A program made the position numbers and the translations under genes. Under the pieces are notes generated by a model. It made no database searches. It was given only the letters and a program-made list of their open reading frames with translations, and was not told the DNA's origin. A DNA stretch of 64,000 nucleotides from Cuspidothrix issatschenkoi CHARLIE-1 (lineage in GTDB: Bacteria; Cyanobacteriota; Cyanobacteriia; Cyanobacteriales; Nostocaceae): the NCBI RefSeq assembly GCF_002934005.1, contig NZ_PGEM01000004.1, forward strand, positions 1-64,000, in the 5' to 3' direction. Positions 45,343 through 55,511 of this stretch are shown here, in pieces (the stretch's first letter is position 1; each line of letters begins with the position of its first letter).

Positions 45343-46612
45343 AAATCTATTATGTAAAAAGATAGGCATTGATGCCAATATTATTGGCTCTAAAAAAATT
45401 GCCAAAGCGGTAGAAACTCGCCGTTCTATTTGCGGTGTTAATAAGTTAGAGGATTATTTACATATTTTACAAACATCACCTCTAGAATTTGATGAACTTG
45501 TGGAATTAATTGTTGTTCCAGAAACCTGGTTTTTCCGAGATATTCAACCTTATGATACTGTGAGAAATTATGTCAATTCTCAATGGTTACATGAATCTTA
45601 TACTAGTAAACTGCGCTTGTTAAGTGTTCCTTGTTCTACTGGCGAAGAACCCTATTCTTTAGCGATGACATTGTTAAATTTAGGCTTACATCCCCATCAA
45701 TTTCAGATTGATGCAATTGATATTAGTAAAAAAGCTTTAGTTAAAGCCAGAATAGGAATTTATGGGCGTAATTCTTTTAGAGGTAACAACCTAGAATTTC
45801 AAAACCGCTACTTTAAATTGATAGATAAGGAATATGAAATATCTGATCAAGTTAAGGCTGCTGTTAATTTTAGTCAGGGTAATTTATTAGATTCCCAGTT
45901 TTTATTGGACAGAAAACCCTATGATATTATTTTTTGTCGCAATGTTTTAATATATTTCGATCCATTATCTAGGCGAAAAACATTAAAAACATTAATTAAT
46001 TCCCTAAAAACAGAAGGATTAATATTAGTAGCTGCATCAGAAACAGGAGAATTAGCTAATCTAGGAGTAGAAATAATTCGGTTAGATGGTGTGTCTGTAG
46101 GGAGAAAAAGATTGTCCAATACCAAAAATATCTTTGTAGACTTCTCTTCTATAAATCATCATCAGTCCCAAGAGCAGAAAATTCATGTTCCCAAAATAAC
46201 CACTCAGATACCTCGCAACTTTACACCTATAAGTACCGACATTAATCACCAGCAAAATCTAGAGATTCACCGCCTATTAGATGATCAGCTAATCACAAAA
46301 CAGACTAATGATTGTAATTTAGAGACAATCCGTAGTTTAGCTGATTCGGGTGATTTAACCGCAGCCATAGAACAATGTGAACAATATTTACAGGTAAATT
46401 CTACCGATGCAGAAGCTTATGTTTTACTGGGTGAGATATATCAAGCACAAAAACTAGAATTACAAGCGGAAGAATGTTATCAAAAAGCAATTTACCTTGA
46501 TCCCAAAAACTCAGAAGCTTTACTACATCTAACTTTCTTAAAAGAACAAAGAGGAGATACTGCTAAAGCAAATATTTTAAGACAAAGGTGGCAAAGGTTA
46601 CACAAAATGTGA
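45323..46612 (+). CDS. CheR-type MCP methyltransferase with TPR tail (WspC-like)
   Basis: A 429-residue protein. The CheR part (about 1-275) has VPETWFFRDIQPYDTVRNYV, the SAM motif LLSVPCSTGEEPYSLAMTLL and YDIIFCRNVLIYFDPLSRRK. TPR repeats occupy about 335-425 (AEAYVLLGEIYQAQKLELQAEECYQKAIYLDP). A CheR with C-terminal TPRs is the hallmark of WspC in Pseudomonas-type Wsp systems. It would methylate the two adjacent receptors. Confidence 0.92.
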   Translation: MICLEIENLLCKKIGIDANIIGSKKIAKAVETRRSICGVNKLEDYLHILQTSPLEFDELVELIVVPETWFFRDIQPYDTVRNYVNSQWLHESYTSKLRLLSVPCSTGEEPYSLAMTLLNLGLHPHQFQIDAIDISKKALVKARIGIYGRNSFRGNNLEFQNRYFKLIDKEYEISDQVKAAVNFSQGNLLDSQFLLDRKPYDIIFCRNVLIYFDPLSRRKTLKTLINSLKTEGLILVAASETGELANLGVEIIRLDGVSVGRKRLSNTKNIFVDFSSINHHQSQEQKIHVPKITTQIPRNFTPISTDINHQQNLEIHRLLDDQLITKQTNDCNLETIRSLADSGDLTAAIEQCEQYLQVNSTDAEAYVLLGEIYQAQKLELQAEECYQKAIYLDPKNSEALLHLTFLKEQRGDTAKANILRQRWQRLHKM

Positions 46613-46668
46613 GATAATCATACTCATTTGTAAAAAAACGATTCATTAAAATCTAAATAGGGCAATTT

Positions 46669-48525
46669 ATGTTCAGAAATTTAAGTGTACGGACACGGTT
46701 AGTTGGCGGATTTTTATTTATAGGTTTACTTGTCTTAGTAGTGGGTTTAGTCGGCTGGAATATAAATTTACGCCTGACTCAGGCCGTGAATACTCTAAGT
46801 ACAAATAGTCTGCCGAGTATTACGGGACTGTGGAAAATTAATGAAGGACAAACCCAAATAGAATCTTCAGAACGGGCTTTATTGAATACTGACCTTGATT
46901 TAGCACAAAGAGATGCTGAAGTCATGAGAATTAAACAAGCATGGCAACAAATTGATGAAGGTTTTAAACAATATGACCCCACATATAAAACAGATGAGGA
47001 ACAGAAATTATATACTCAATTACAAAGTGCTTGGAGTGAATGGAAAAAGAATCATGAAAAATTTATGCAAATGAATGAAAAATTTGAAAGTTTAGGTATT
47101 CTTAACCCAGTAAATAAAGAAATAGAATTAATGAAATCAAATCCGGTAAATACTTCAGAACTAGCATTAGTCAGAAGGGCAAATACTGTGTTATCGGAAT
47201 TAAAACAAAAAGTTCAAGATAATCGCTCTTCCTTTGAAATGGCAACCAAATCACTGCTTGCAGATATTGAATTAAACGAAAAATTCGGTGTTGAAACTAG
47301 TAAACAAGCTCAAAAAGATTCTGAAACAGGTACATTTTGGTTATTGCTGGTTTTAGTAATCGGCCCTGTAACTGCGATTATTTTTGGTGTTACCTTTAGT
47401 GAGTCAATTTCTTCAAGTGTCAATGAATTAGTGAAAGTTTCCCAGTCTATAGCTAATAGCAATTCTCAATTACCAGGATCATTCCAGACAAAAGACGAAC
47501 TAAGTAAACTACAAACTGCTTTTTATACAGTAGCATCTAAGATTGGTGAATTGGTGAATATTGCCCAGAAAATATCTAGTGGAGACCTAACCGTTCAAAT
47601 TCAGCAAGCAGATACTCAAGATGAAATTGGCAAATTACAAAATGCCTTTTTTACCATGAACAACGATTTAAACTCTTTAATTCGTCGTATTCAACATTCA
47701 GGGGTACAAATTACCACTTCTAGCACACAAATTGCGGCATCTGGTAAAGAATTAGAAGCAACCATGACTGAACAATTAGCATCTACAAACGAAGTAGCTG
47801 CTACTGCCCAAGAAATTGCTGCTACATCCAAAAATTTAGTCAAAATGATGGAAAAAGTAGCGGAGATGACTAACGTTACCGCCACTGATGCCAGTGAAAG
47901 TCATAATAAATTAATAGACATGGAAAACTCCATGCGGCAATTAGCGGAGGCGAGAACTGCTATTACTTCTAAATTAGGAATAATGAGTAAAAAAGCCGGC
48001 AATATTAATAGTGTCATTGTGACAATTACGAAAATTGCTGACCAGACTAGTATTTTATCATTAAATGCCGCCATAGAAGCAGAAAAAGCCGGAGAATATG
48101 GGGCAGGATTTGCCGTAGTAGCCCGAGAAATTCGCCGATTAGCAAATCAAACAGCGGTGGCAACTTTAGAAATTGAACAAATAGTTAAAGATATGCAATC
48201 TGCGGTTTCTACGGGTGTAATGGAAATGGATAAATTTAATAACTCTGTGACTAATAGTGTGGGACAAGTTAACCTCATAAGTAACCAAATTGGTAAAGTT
48301 ATTAATCAAGTACAAAGCCTACCACCGCAATTTATCCAAGTGAGTGCAAGTATGGAAGAACAATCTCAAGGAGCAATTCAAATTAGTCAAGCTATGGAAC
48401 AATTAACAGATACTTCCCAACAAACTGTTGATGCTTTGCGGGAAACTAATGGTGCATTGGAACAATTAGAAGAAGCGGCCCAGTCTTTACGGTCAGAAAT
48501 TTCCCATTTTCAGGTAAAAAATTAA
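46669..48525 (+). CDS. Methyl-accepting chemotaxis protein 1 (WspA-like)
   Basis: A 618-residue receptor. TM1 is about 11-32, a helical periplasmic domain of the four-helix-bundle type follows, and TM2 is about 222-243. One HAMP-like repeat plus a second ([28 protein letters not shown]) lead to the signalling domain, whose tip near 458 reads [20 protein letters not shown], a close match to the canonical hairpin. No CheR-binding pentapeptide at the C-terminus. It shares long blocks of near identical DNA with the next gene. Confidence 0.95.
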   Translation: MFRNLSVRTRLVGGFLFIGLLVLVVGLVGWNINLRLTQAVNTLSTNSLPSITGLWKINEGQTQIESSERALLNTDLDLAQRDAEVMRIKQAWQQIDEGFKQYDPTYKTDEEQKLYTQLQSAWSEWKKNHEKFMQMNEKFESLGILNPVNKEIELMKSNPVNTSELALVRRANTVLSELKQKVQDNRSSFEMATKSLLADIELNEKFGVETSKQAQKDSETGTFWLLLVLVIGPVTAIIFGVTFSESISSSVNELVKVSQSIANSNSQLPGSFQTKDELSKLQTAFYTVASKIGELVNIAQKISSGDLTVQIQQADTQDEIGKLQNAFFTMNNDLNSLIRRIQHSGVQITTSSTQIAASGKELEATMTEQLASTNEVAATAQEIAATSKNLVKMMEKVAEMTNVTATDASESHNKLIDMENSMRQLAEARTAITSKLGIMSKKAGNINSVIVTITKIADQTSILSLNAAIEAEKAGEYGAGFAVVAREIRRLANQTAVATLEIEQIVKDMQSAVSTGVMEMDKFNNSVTNSVGQVNLISNQIGKVINQVQSLPPQFIQVSASMEEQSQGAIQISQAMEQLTDTSQQTVDALRETNGALEQLEEAAQSLRSEISHFQVKN

Positions 48526-48635
48526 CCATACTTACAAAACCTGAGTCCTTCAGTTCTATAGTTAGGAGTTTAGGGCTACTAAACCATTATATATTTAGGT
48601 TTTTCGGCTAATTGAAAATCAACACAGGTGTATTT

Positions 48636-50621
48636 ATGTTCAGAAATTTAAGCTTACAGACGCGGTTAGTTAGTGGATTTTTATTTATGGCCTTAATTGT
48701 GCTAGTTGTAGGTATTATTGGCTGGAGTGGTTCTTATCGTATGAGTCAATACGTCAGTACCGCCTTCGATGATACATTGCCCAGTGCGATTAATTTATGG
48801 AAAATCAACGAAGGACAAAGCAGAGTACGATCATCTCAGAATCTGTTAGTCTCACCCCTCATAACTTCAGAACAGAGACAAACAGAAATCTCTAACTTTA
48901 AAACAGCTTTGGAGGAAATTAAAGATGGGTTGGATACCTACAACAAGTTACCTCGAGAATCGGAAGAAGAACGAATTTATAAAGGAGTTTTGAGCTTATG
49001 GGATAAATGGTCAGCCGCTAGTGAGGAATTCATGCGTTTGAATGACCAATATATGACCTATAGGATAAATAACCCCAGAAGAGTCCAGTTGTTATTATCA
49101 CAACAGGGAAAAGCCAACACACCTGAATTCAAAACAGCCGAAGATGCTATTGGAGTCATGGATAAAATGCGAGACTTTTTAACTAACACATTGGATCCTG
49201 CATACACTGCGGCAGATAAGGCACAAATGGACTTACTTGACAATACTAGTAAGATAGCACAAGAACTTGACAAAAAAGCCCATACTGACATAGAACAAAC
49301 CAATTCTTTGATATTGTTATGTTTAATCATCGGTCCTGTGACTGCCATTATACTTGGCTTTGCTTTTAGTAAGCCAATTTCTTCAAGTGTCAATGAATTA
49401 GTCAAAGTTTCCCAATCTATAGCTAATAGCAATTCTCAATTACCAGGATCATTCCAGACAAAGGACGAAATCGAAAAATTAAAAACTGCTTTTTATATGG
49501 TGACATCTAAAATTGGTGAGTTGGTAAATCTTGCCCAAAAAATATCTAGTGGGGATGTAACTACACAAATTCAAGGAGTAGATAGTCAAGACCAAATAAG
49601 TAAATTACAAACAGCCTTTGATAGAGTTGCCTGGAAAATTGGTGAGTTGGTAAATATCGCCCAAAAAATATCTAGTGGGGATTTAACGACATCTGTTCAA
49701 CCCGCAACTACTCAAGATGAAATTGGCAAATTACAAAATGCCTTTTTTACCATGAACAAAGACCTAAACAATTTAATTTTCCGCATTCAACATTCAGGAG
49801 TACAAATTACCACTTCTAGTACACAAATTGCGGCATCTGGTAAACAGTTAGAAGCCACACTCACAGAACAATTAGCATCTACAAATGAAGTAGCTGCTAC
49901 TGCCCAAGAAATTGCTGCTACATCCAAAAATTTAGTCAAAATGATGGAAAAAGTAGCGGAGATGACAAATTCAACTGCTACCGATACTCGTCAAAGCCGT
50001 GATGAATTACAAGAAATGGAAAATACCATGCGGCAACTCACAGAAGGGACTAATGCTATTAATTCCAAACTGGGAATAATGAATAAAAAAGCCAGCAATA
50101 TTAATAATGTTGTTGTCACAATTACTAAGGTGGCGGATCAAACCAGTATTTTGTCATTAAATGCCGCTATAGAAGCAGAAAAAGCCGGAGAATATGGGGC
50201 AGGATTTGCCGTAGTAGCCCGAGAAATTCGCCGATTAGCAAATCAAACCGCGGTGGCAACTTTAGAAATTGAACAAATAGTTAAAGATATGCAAGCTGCT
50301 GTTTCTATGGGGGTTATGGAAATGGATAAATTCAATTACTCTGTGACTAATAGTGTGGGACAGGTAAACAGAATTAGTAACCAAATGAGTAAAGTTATTA
50401 ATCAAGTACAAAGCTTACCATCCCAATTTATCCAAGTGAGTGCAAGTATGGAAGAACAATCTCAAGGAGCAATTCAAATTAGTCAAGCTATGGAACAATT
50501 AACGGATACTTCCCAACAAACTGTTGATGCTTTGCGGGAAACAAATGGTGCATTGGAACAATTAGAAGAAGCAGCCCAGTCTTTACGGTCAGAAATTTCC
50601 CATTTTCAAGTTAGAAACTAA
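48636..50621 (+). CDS. Methyl-accepting chemotaxis protein 2 with an extra HAMP-like repeat
   Basis: A 661-residue paralogue of the preceding receptor, started here at ATG 48636 (MFRNLSLQTRLVSG) rather than the TTG eight codons upstream. The periplasmic domain is diverged, whereas TM2 (about 222-243) and the signalling domain (tip near 498) are almost the same as in receptor 1. The cytoplasmic linker has one additional copy of the [15 protein letters not shown] unit (about 276-360), accounting for the extra length. Together the pair suggests two inputs feeding one array. Confidence 0.95.
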   Translation: MFRNLSLQTRLVSGFLFMALIVLVVGIIGWSGSYRMSQYVSTAFDDTLPSAINLWKINEGQSRVRSSQNLLVSPLITSEQRQTEISNFKTALEEIKDGLDTYNKLPRESEEERIYKGVLSLWDKWSAASEEFMRLNDQYMTYRINNPRRVQLLLSQQGKANTPEFKTAEDAIGVMDKMRDFLTNTLDPAYTAADKAQMDLLDNTSKIAQELDKKAHTDIEQTNSLILLCLIIGPVTAIILGFAFSKPISSSVNELVKVSQSIANSNSQLPGSFQTKDEIEKLKTAFYMVTSKIGELVNLAQKISSGDVTTQIQGVDSQDQISKLQTAFDRVAWKIGELVNIAQKISSGDLTTSVQPATTQDEIGKLQNAFFTMNKDLNNLIFRIQHSGVQITTSSTQIAASGKQLEATLTEQLASTNEVAATAQEIAATSKNLVKMMEKVAEMTNSTATDTRQSRDELQEMENTMRQLTEGTNAINSKLGIMNKKASNINNVVVTITKVADQTSILSLNAAIEAEKAGEYGAGFAVVAREIRRLANQTAVATLEIEQIVKDMQAAVSMGVMEMDKFNYSVTNSVGQVNRISNQMSKVINQVQSLPSQFIQVSASMEEQSQGAIQISQAMEQLTDTSQQTVDALRETNGALEQLEEAAQSLRSEISHFQVRN

Positions 50622-50637
50622 TTGAATAAAAAAGGTT

Positions 50638-51438
50638 ATGCTGATGAAAGATAATGATGATATCAGCAATGATTATGACAGCGATAATCAGCTATTAGAG
50701 GATGTCAATACTGAACGACCAATTTTCAATGATTGCTGGAACAAAATTGGTGTAATGGGCGATCGCACTTGTGGCGAATTAAAAACCGTCATTCATTGCT
50801 ATGAATGTCCAGTTTATGCAGCAGTTGGTGATAGTCTCTTGGAAAGAGAAGCACCAGTAGACTATCTGGAAAACTGGATGAATGTTATTGAAGAAACATC
50901 TACTAGTCCTGATGTTTATGACAGCAATGAGGCAATTATTCGCACGCTTGATTCTATTTCTATCATCATCTTTCAACTAGGAAATGAGAAATTAGGTTTG
51001 CCAGTACGAATGTTACAAGAAGTAACCCACCCTTGTATTATTCAACCTGTACCCCATCGCAGCAATGAATTATTTTTAGGTTTAGTAAATATTCGTGGGG
51101 AAACATTACTTTGCGCTTCCCTGCACTCTATTTTACATATCCAAGTTACCCAGGAGATGATTAAATCAAAATCAAATCAAGACAATAAGGCCGCAGCTAA
51201 ACCAATTAATATCCAACGCATGATCGTCGCTGGACAAGGAGAAGATAAATGGGTATTTCCTGTAGATGAAGTCCATGGAATCTTCCGTTTTCATCTGAGC
51301 GAATTACAAGAAGCACCAGTAGTAATTACCAAATCTGAAGAAGGTTATACCAAAGGTATTGTTTATTGGGAAGGAGAGAAAATCAATTATCTTGATTCTG
51401 ATTTATTGTTTTATACCCTGAATCAGAAAATTTTGTAA
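50638..51438 (+). CDS. CheW-like coupling protein with N-terminal Cys motif (WspD-like)
   Basis: A 266-residue protein. The N-terminal 60 residues carry Cys33, Cys45, Cys54 and Cys57 in CWNKIGVMGDRTCGEL then HCYECPVYAAVGD; this C-x11-C-x8-C-x2-C motif is what I recall from WspD-type CheW proteins of Wsp systems. A CheW domain fills about 100-262 (IIIFQLGNEKLGLPVRMLQEV, LFLGLVNIRGETLLCASL). The motif may bind metal or a cluster; that is inference. Confidence 0.9.
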   Translation: MLMKDNDDISNDYDSDNQLLEDVNTERPIFNDCWNKIGVMGDRTCGELKTVIHCYECPVYAAVGDSLLEREAPVDYLENWMNVIEETSTSPDVYDSNEAIIRTLDSISIIIFQLGNEKLGLPVRMLQEVTHPCIIQPVPHRSNELFLGLVNIRGETLLCASLHSILHIQVTQEMIKSKSNQDNKAAAKPINIQRMIVAGQGEDKWVFPVDEVHGIFRFHLSELQEAPVVITKSEEGYTKGIVYWEGEKINYLDSDLLFYTLNQKIL

Positions 51439-51504
51439 TTACTCTCTTATGACTTATTTTTGATCTGTCAACCATCAACCGTCAACTATCACCTATCACC
51501 TATT

Positions 51505-54408
51505 ATGAGTAAATACACTCTTTTCGACTTATTTGTAGAGGAAGTAAAAACTAGTATTGGTACTCTTAAGCGATGTTTGCCTGTATTAAAAAATCAACCA
51601 TTTTCTCAGGATGAAATTGAGCAAGCCATACAAGCGACTCATTCCCTTTATGGAACTGCTTACATTATGGAAATGGAAGCAGCTTATAATTTAGTGCAAT
51701 TGATGAAAGATTGCTTAATTGCTGTTCAAAAACAAAGTATTACTTTAAAAATAGAACACATTGATATCTTAATTCATGCTAGTGATTTACTTTTAAGTAT
51801 GAGTCTGGTGGCTGAAGATAATTTAGATGTATGGATGAAAAATCATCTTGGAGATTGGAATAATACTCAACAAGCAATTGCTTATTTAATAACGGGAAAT
51901 TTACCCAATGAATTACTCTTAAATCTTGAAAAAACAGAAGTAACACAGCCGAAAGAAATAATAGATAATACAGCATTTGTCACCGATGAAAAAGAAGAAA
52001 AAATAGCCAACATAAACCAGATTTCCCCTATTACAGACTTTGAACCTCACCCTGTTATCTCAACATCTCCAGTTATATCCGCACCTATGCCACCAACGAT
52101 AGAACCGCCAGTAATGAGTGGTGATAGTGGTTCAATGATGGATTTATTCCGATTGGAAGCTGAAGCCCAGGTTAATGTCTTAAATAATGGATTATTAATC
52201 ATAGAAAATAACCCCCAATCAGCCCAGGAATTAGAAGCTTTAATGCGGGCGGCTCATTCCATCAAAGGTGCAGCCAGAATTGTGGAATTAGATCAGGTAG
52301 TACAATTAGCCCACGTTATGGAAGATTGCTTTGTCGCTGCTCAAAAGAAAACCGTTTCTTTAACTCCTGATGATGTGGATATCTTATTACAAGGTGTAGA
52401 TTTATTGCAAAATATTAGTCAATTAAATGATGCAGAATTACCAACTTGGTTAGGACAACATCAAGGCAATTTTATAAATCTTCGTGATGATGTAGCCGCA
52501 ATTTTAAGCCCAGGCAGCAAAAAGCCGAAAACAAATACTACTCCTAATATTGAGAAGGATGTACAAATAGTTGATCATTCCCCAATTGCCAATGTTCAGC
52601 CCTTAGTTACCAAATCTGCATCACCAATTACTACTCGTGAGGAAGACAATACCAATTCCACTAAAAATCAGGATCGAGTCGTGCGAGTAAGTGCGGATAA
52701 TTTGAATCGAATTATGGGTTTAGCAGGAGAATCATTAATTGAGGCGAATTGGTTACAACCATTTGCAGATTCCATGATGTTGTTAAAATCGCGGATGTTA
52801 GAAATTGCCCGCAGTTTAGAACAGTTACAGGAATCTCTTGATCAAAATTTATATGAGACAGAAGGCAAAGAATATTTATTGCAAGCACGACAACAAAAAC
52901 AGGAATGTATTGATTATATAAGCGATAACCTGAATGAATTAGAGTTGTATGTGCGTCGCACTGGTAGTTTATCAGATCGTCTTTATCGGGAAGTCATTAA
53001 TTCCCACATGAGACCATTTGAAGATGGTTTACATAGTTTTCCCCGCATGATTCGAGATTTGGCACGCAAATTAAATAAACAAGTTAAATTAGAAATCGTT
53101 GGTAAATCTACACCAGTTGATCGAGATATTCTTAAAAAATTAGAAGCACCTTTAACCCATATTCTCAGAAATGCCGTAGATCATGGTATGGAACTACCAG
53201 AAGAACGCATTAGCACTGGTAAACCTCCGGAAGGTATAATTCGTTTAGAAGCCTTTCATCGGGGCGGAATGTTAGCAATTACTATTAGCGACGATGGCAA
53301 AGGTGTAAATCGTGAACAATTACGTCAGAAAATAATTAATAAGAATTTAGCAACAGCAGATATGGCTACTCAACTTTCTGATGCAGAGTTAATGGAATTT
53401 CTCTTTTTACCTGGATTTTCTACAGCCAAACAGGTGACAGAAATTTCTGGGCGGGGTGTCGGTTTAGATATTGCCAAAAGTATGGCACAAGAAGTAGGCG
53501 GCACAGTCCGCGCCAATTCTCACCCAGGAAAAGGTACAAGTTTTCATTTTCAACTGCCCCTAACATTATCAGTAGTTAGAACATTATTAGTGGAAATTTC
53601 GGAAAATTCCTATGCCATTCCCTTAGCAAGAATTGACCAGATTGTTACTTTAGATAGAGCCGAAATTACTAATGTAGAAAATCGCCAATATTTCACTATG
53701 AATAACCAAAATATTGGTTTAATAGCAGCCTATCAGATTTTAGAATTACCCCTATCTAAACAGCAAAATGACTCAGTTTCTGTAGTTGTTATTAGTGATC
53801 AAAATAGTTCATACGGTTTAGTAGTAGATAAATTTTTAGGTGAGCGAGATTTAGTTGTTAGACCTCTAGATCCGCGTTTAGGCAAAGTTGCTGATATTAG
53901 TGCCACTGCATTATTAGGAGATGGTTCACCCATTTTAATTGTTGATGTTTCCGATATGGTACGTTCTATGGATGCTATTCTCAAAACTAGAAATTTATCT
54001 AAAGTCATGATGCAAGCTGAATTAGAAAGTATACATCAACAGCCCAAAATTTTAGTAGTTGATGACTCTATTACAGTGAGAGAAATGGAACGCAAACTCT
54101 TAGAAAATCGTGGTTATCTAGTAGACACGGCTGTTAATGGTGTAGAAGGTTGGAATGCAGTGCGTACTAACAATTATAATTTAGTAATTAGTGATATTGA
54201 TATGCCAAAAATGAATGGTATTGAATTAGTCAAACAAATCAAAAGTAATCCGCGCTTAAATTCCTTACCCATCATTATTATTTCCTATCGTGACCGCGAA
54301 GAGGATAGACTCCAGGGCTTAGAAGCTGGTGCTGATTACTATTTAACTAAAAGTAGTTTTCATGATGATACATTAATTAATGCGGTAGTTGATTTAATTG
54401 GAAATTAG
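51505..54408 (+). CDS. CheA-REC hybrid histidine kinase with two Hpt domains (WspE-like)
   Basis: A 967-residue hybrid, started at ATG 51505 (MSKYTLFDLF). Two Hpt-like domains: the first has His46 in ATHSLYGTAYIM, where the usual Lys after HS is Tyr; the second has His251 in the canonical AAHSIKGAARIV. Dimerisation (about 400-530), HATPase (HILRNAVDHG, SDDGKGVN, GRGVGLDIAKSMAQEVGG), CheW-like domain (about 690-820) and a C-terminal receiver (about 848-967, Asp897 in ISDIDMPKMNG) follow. This is the WspE arrangement. It would phosphorylate CheB and the downstream receiver-phosphatase. Confidence 0.94.
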   Translation: MSKYTLFDLFVEEVKTSIGTLKRCLPVLKNQPFSQDEIEQAIQATHSLYGTAYIMEMEAAYNLVQLMKDCLIAVQKQSITLKIEHIDILIHASDLLLSMSLVAEDNLDVWMKNHLGDWNNTQQAIAYLITGNLPNELLLNLEKTEVTQPKEIIDNTAFVTDEKEEKIANINQISPITDFEPHPVISTSPVISAPMPPTIEPPVMSGDSGSMMDLFRLEAEAQVNVLNNGLLIIENNPQSAQELEALMRAAHSIKGAARIVELDQVVQLAHVMEDCFVAAQKKTVSLTPDDVDILLQGVDLLQNISQLNDAELPTWLGQHQGNFINLRDDVAAILSPGSKKPKTNTTPNIEKDVQIVDHSPIANVQPLVTKSASPITTREEDNTNSTKNQDRVVRVSADNLNRIMGLAGESLIEANWLQPFADSMMLLKSRMLEIARSLEQLQESLDQNLYETEGKEYLLQARQQKQECIDYISDNLNELELYVRRTGSLSDRLYREVINSHMRPFEDGLHSFPRMIRDLARKLNKQVKLEIVGKSTPVDRDILKKLEAPLTHILRNAVDHGMELPEERISTGKPPEGIIRLEAFHRGGMLAITISDDGKGVNREQLRQKIINKNLATADMATQLSDAELMEFLFLPGFSTAKQVTEISGRGVGLDIAKSMAQEVGGTVRANSHPGKGTSFHFQLPLTLSVVRTLLVEISENSYAIPLARIDQIVTLDRAEITNVENRQYFTMNNQNIGLIAAYQILELPLSKQQNDSVSVVVISDQNSSYGLVVDKFLGERDLVVRPLDPRLGKVADISATALLGDGSPILIVDVSDMVRSMDAILKTRNLSKVMMQAELESIHQQPKILVVDDSITVREMERKLLENRGYLVDTAVNGVEGWNAVRTNNYNLVISDIDMPKMNGIELVKQIKSNPRLNSLPIIIISYRDREEDRLQGLEAGADYYLTKSSFHDDTLINAVVDLIGN

Positions 54409-54457
54409 TTATTCTTAATAATTCAGGAGTCAAAATGTTTTATAAATTGATAATTTT

Positions 54458-55474
54458 ATGAAAATTGCCATTGTCAATGATAACATAATTGCTATCAACA
54501 CATTACGACGGATTATCCAATCTGTACCACACTATCAAATAATTTGGACAGCTAAAAGTAGTGATGAAGCTATTAATAAATCTCAAGAAAATATTCCTGA
54601 TTTAATATTAATGGATTTGATGATGCCCCTCATGGGTGGAGTTGCTGCCACTCAACAGATTATGAAATATTCTCCTTGTGCCATTTTGATTGTCACCACT
54701 GACATGAGGGCTAATATCTCTCAAATTTATGCAGCTATGGGTTATGGTGCTTTAGATGTTATGGATACTCCAACTATAGATAGCAAAAATTTTGCCGATC
54801 TGACGGGTAAATTACTGGAGAAAATAGCTAACATCGCCAGATTAATTAAATATAGTTCTCAAGGTAGAAACACTAAGTTACCAGAGTCACAAAAACTATT
54901 CAAATCCATGCAATTAGTAGCAATTGGTGCTTCTACAGGGGGTCCGAAAGCACTGGCAACTATCTTATCACAATTACCTGCAAATTTGAATGCTGCTGTT
55001 GCTGTTGTCCAGCACGTTGATGGCAGTTTTTCTCGCGGTTTTGCCGACTGGTTAAACCAACAAACACCTTTACCCGTGAGATTAGCCCAAACAGGCGATC
55101 GCTTGCAAAAAGGTACAGTTTTAATCGCTGGCACAAATGACCATCTCCATTTAAAACCAGATTTAACTTTAGCCTATACGAAAAACCCCATTGATTATCC
55201 CTATCGTCCTTCCATAGATGTCTTTTTTCACAGTCTTGCCCAACATTGGCAAAATAAAGGAACAGCCATTTTACTCACAGGTATGGGTAAAGATGGCGCA
55301 GAAGGACTAAACGCTTTAAAAATGCAAGGTTGGCATACAATCGCCCAAAATAAAGAAAGTTGTATAGTTTACGGAATGCCCAAAGCCGCTATAGAATTAA
55401 ATGCTGCTACTCAAGTATTATCTTTAGAAAATATAGCCATAAACCTGCAATTATTGTTAAATAAGAGTTGCTAA
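54458..55474 (+). CDS. cheB: CheB methylesterase (WspF-like)
   Basis: A 338-residue protein with an N-terminal receiver (Asp53 in LILMDLMMPLMGG) and a C-terminal methylesterase with the triad visible: Ser159 in AIGASTGGP, His186 in VVQHVDGSFS and Asp279 in TGMGKDGAEG. In the receiver the first acidic residue of the usual pair is Asn (AIVNDN), so metal binding may be weaker. It removes receptor methyl groups, setting adaptation opposite the CheR-TPR protein. Confidence 0.94.
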   Translation: MKIAIVNDNIIAINTLRRIIQSVPHYQIIWTAKSSDEAINKSQENIPDLILMDLMMPLMGGVAATQQIMKYSPCAILIVTTDMRANISQIYAAMGYGALDVMDTPTIDSKNFADLTGKLLEKIANIARLIKYSSQGRNTKLPESQKLFKSMQLVAIGASTGGPKALATILSQLPANLNAAVAVVQHVDGSFSRGFADWLNQQTPLPVRLAQTGDRLQKGTVLIAGTNDHLHLKPDLTLAYTKNPIDYPYRPSIDVFFHSLAQHWQNKGTAILLTGMGKDGAEGLNALKMQGWHTIAQNKESCIVYGMPKAAIELNAATQVLSLENIAINLQLLLNKSC

Positions 55475-55511
55475 AAAATTAGCAAACATATTCCTAGCAG
55501 ATTTAAAATTT

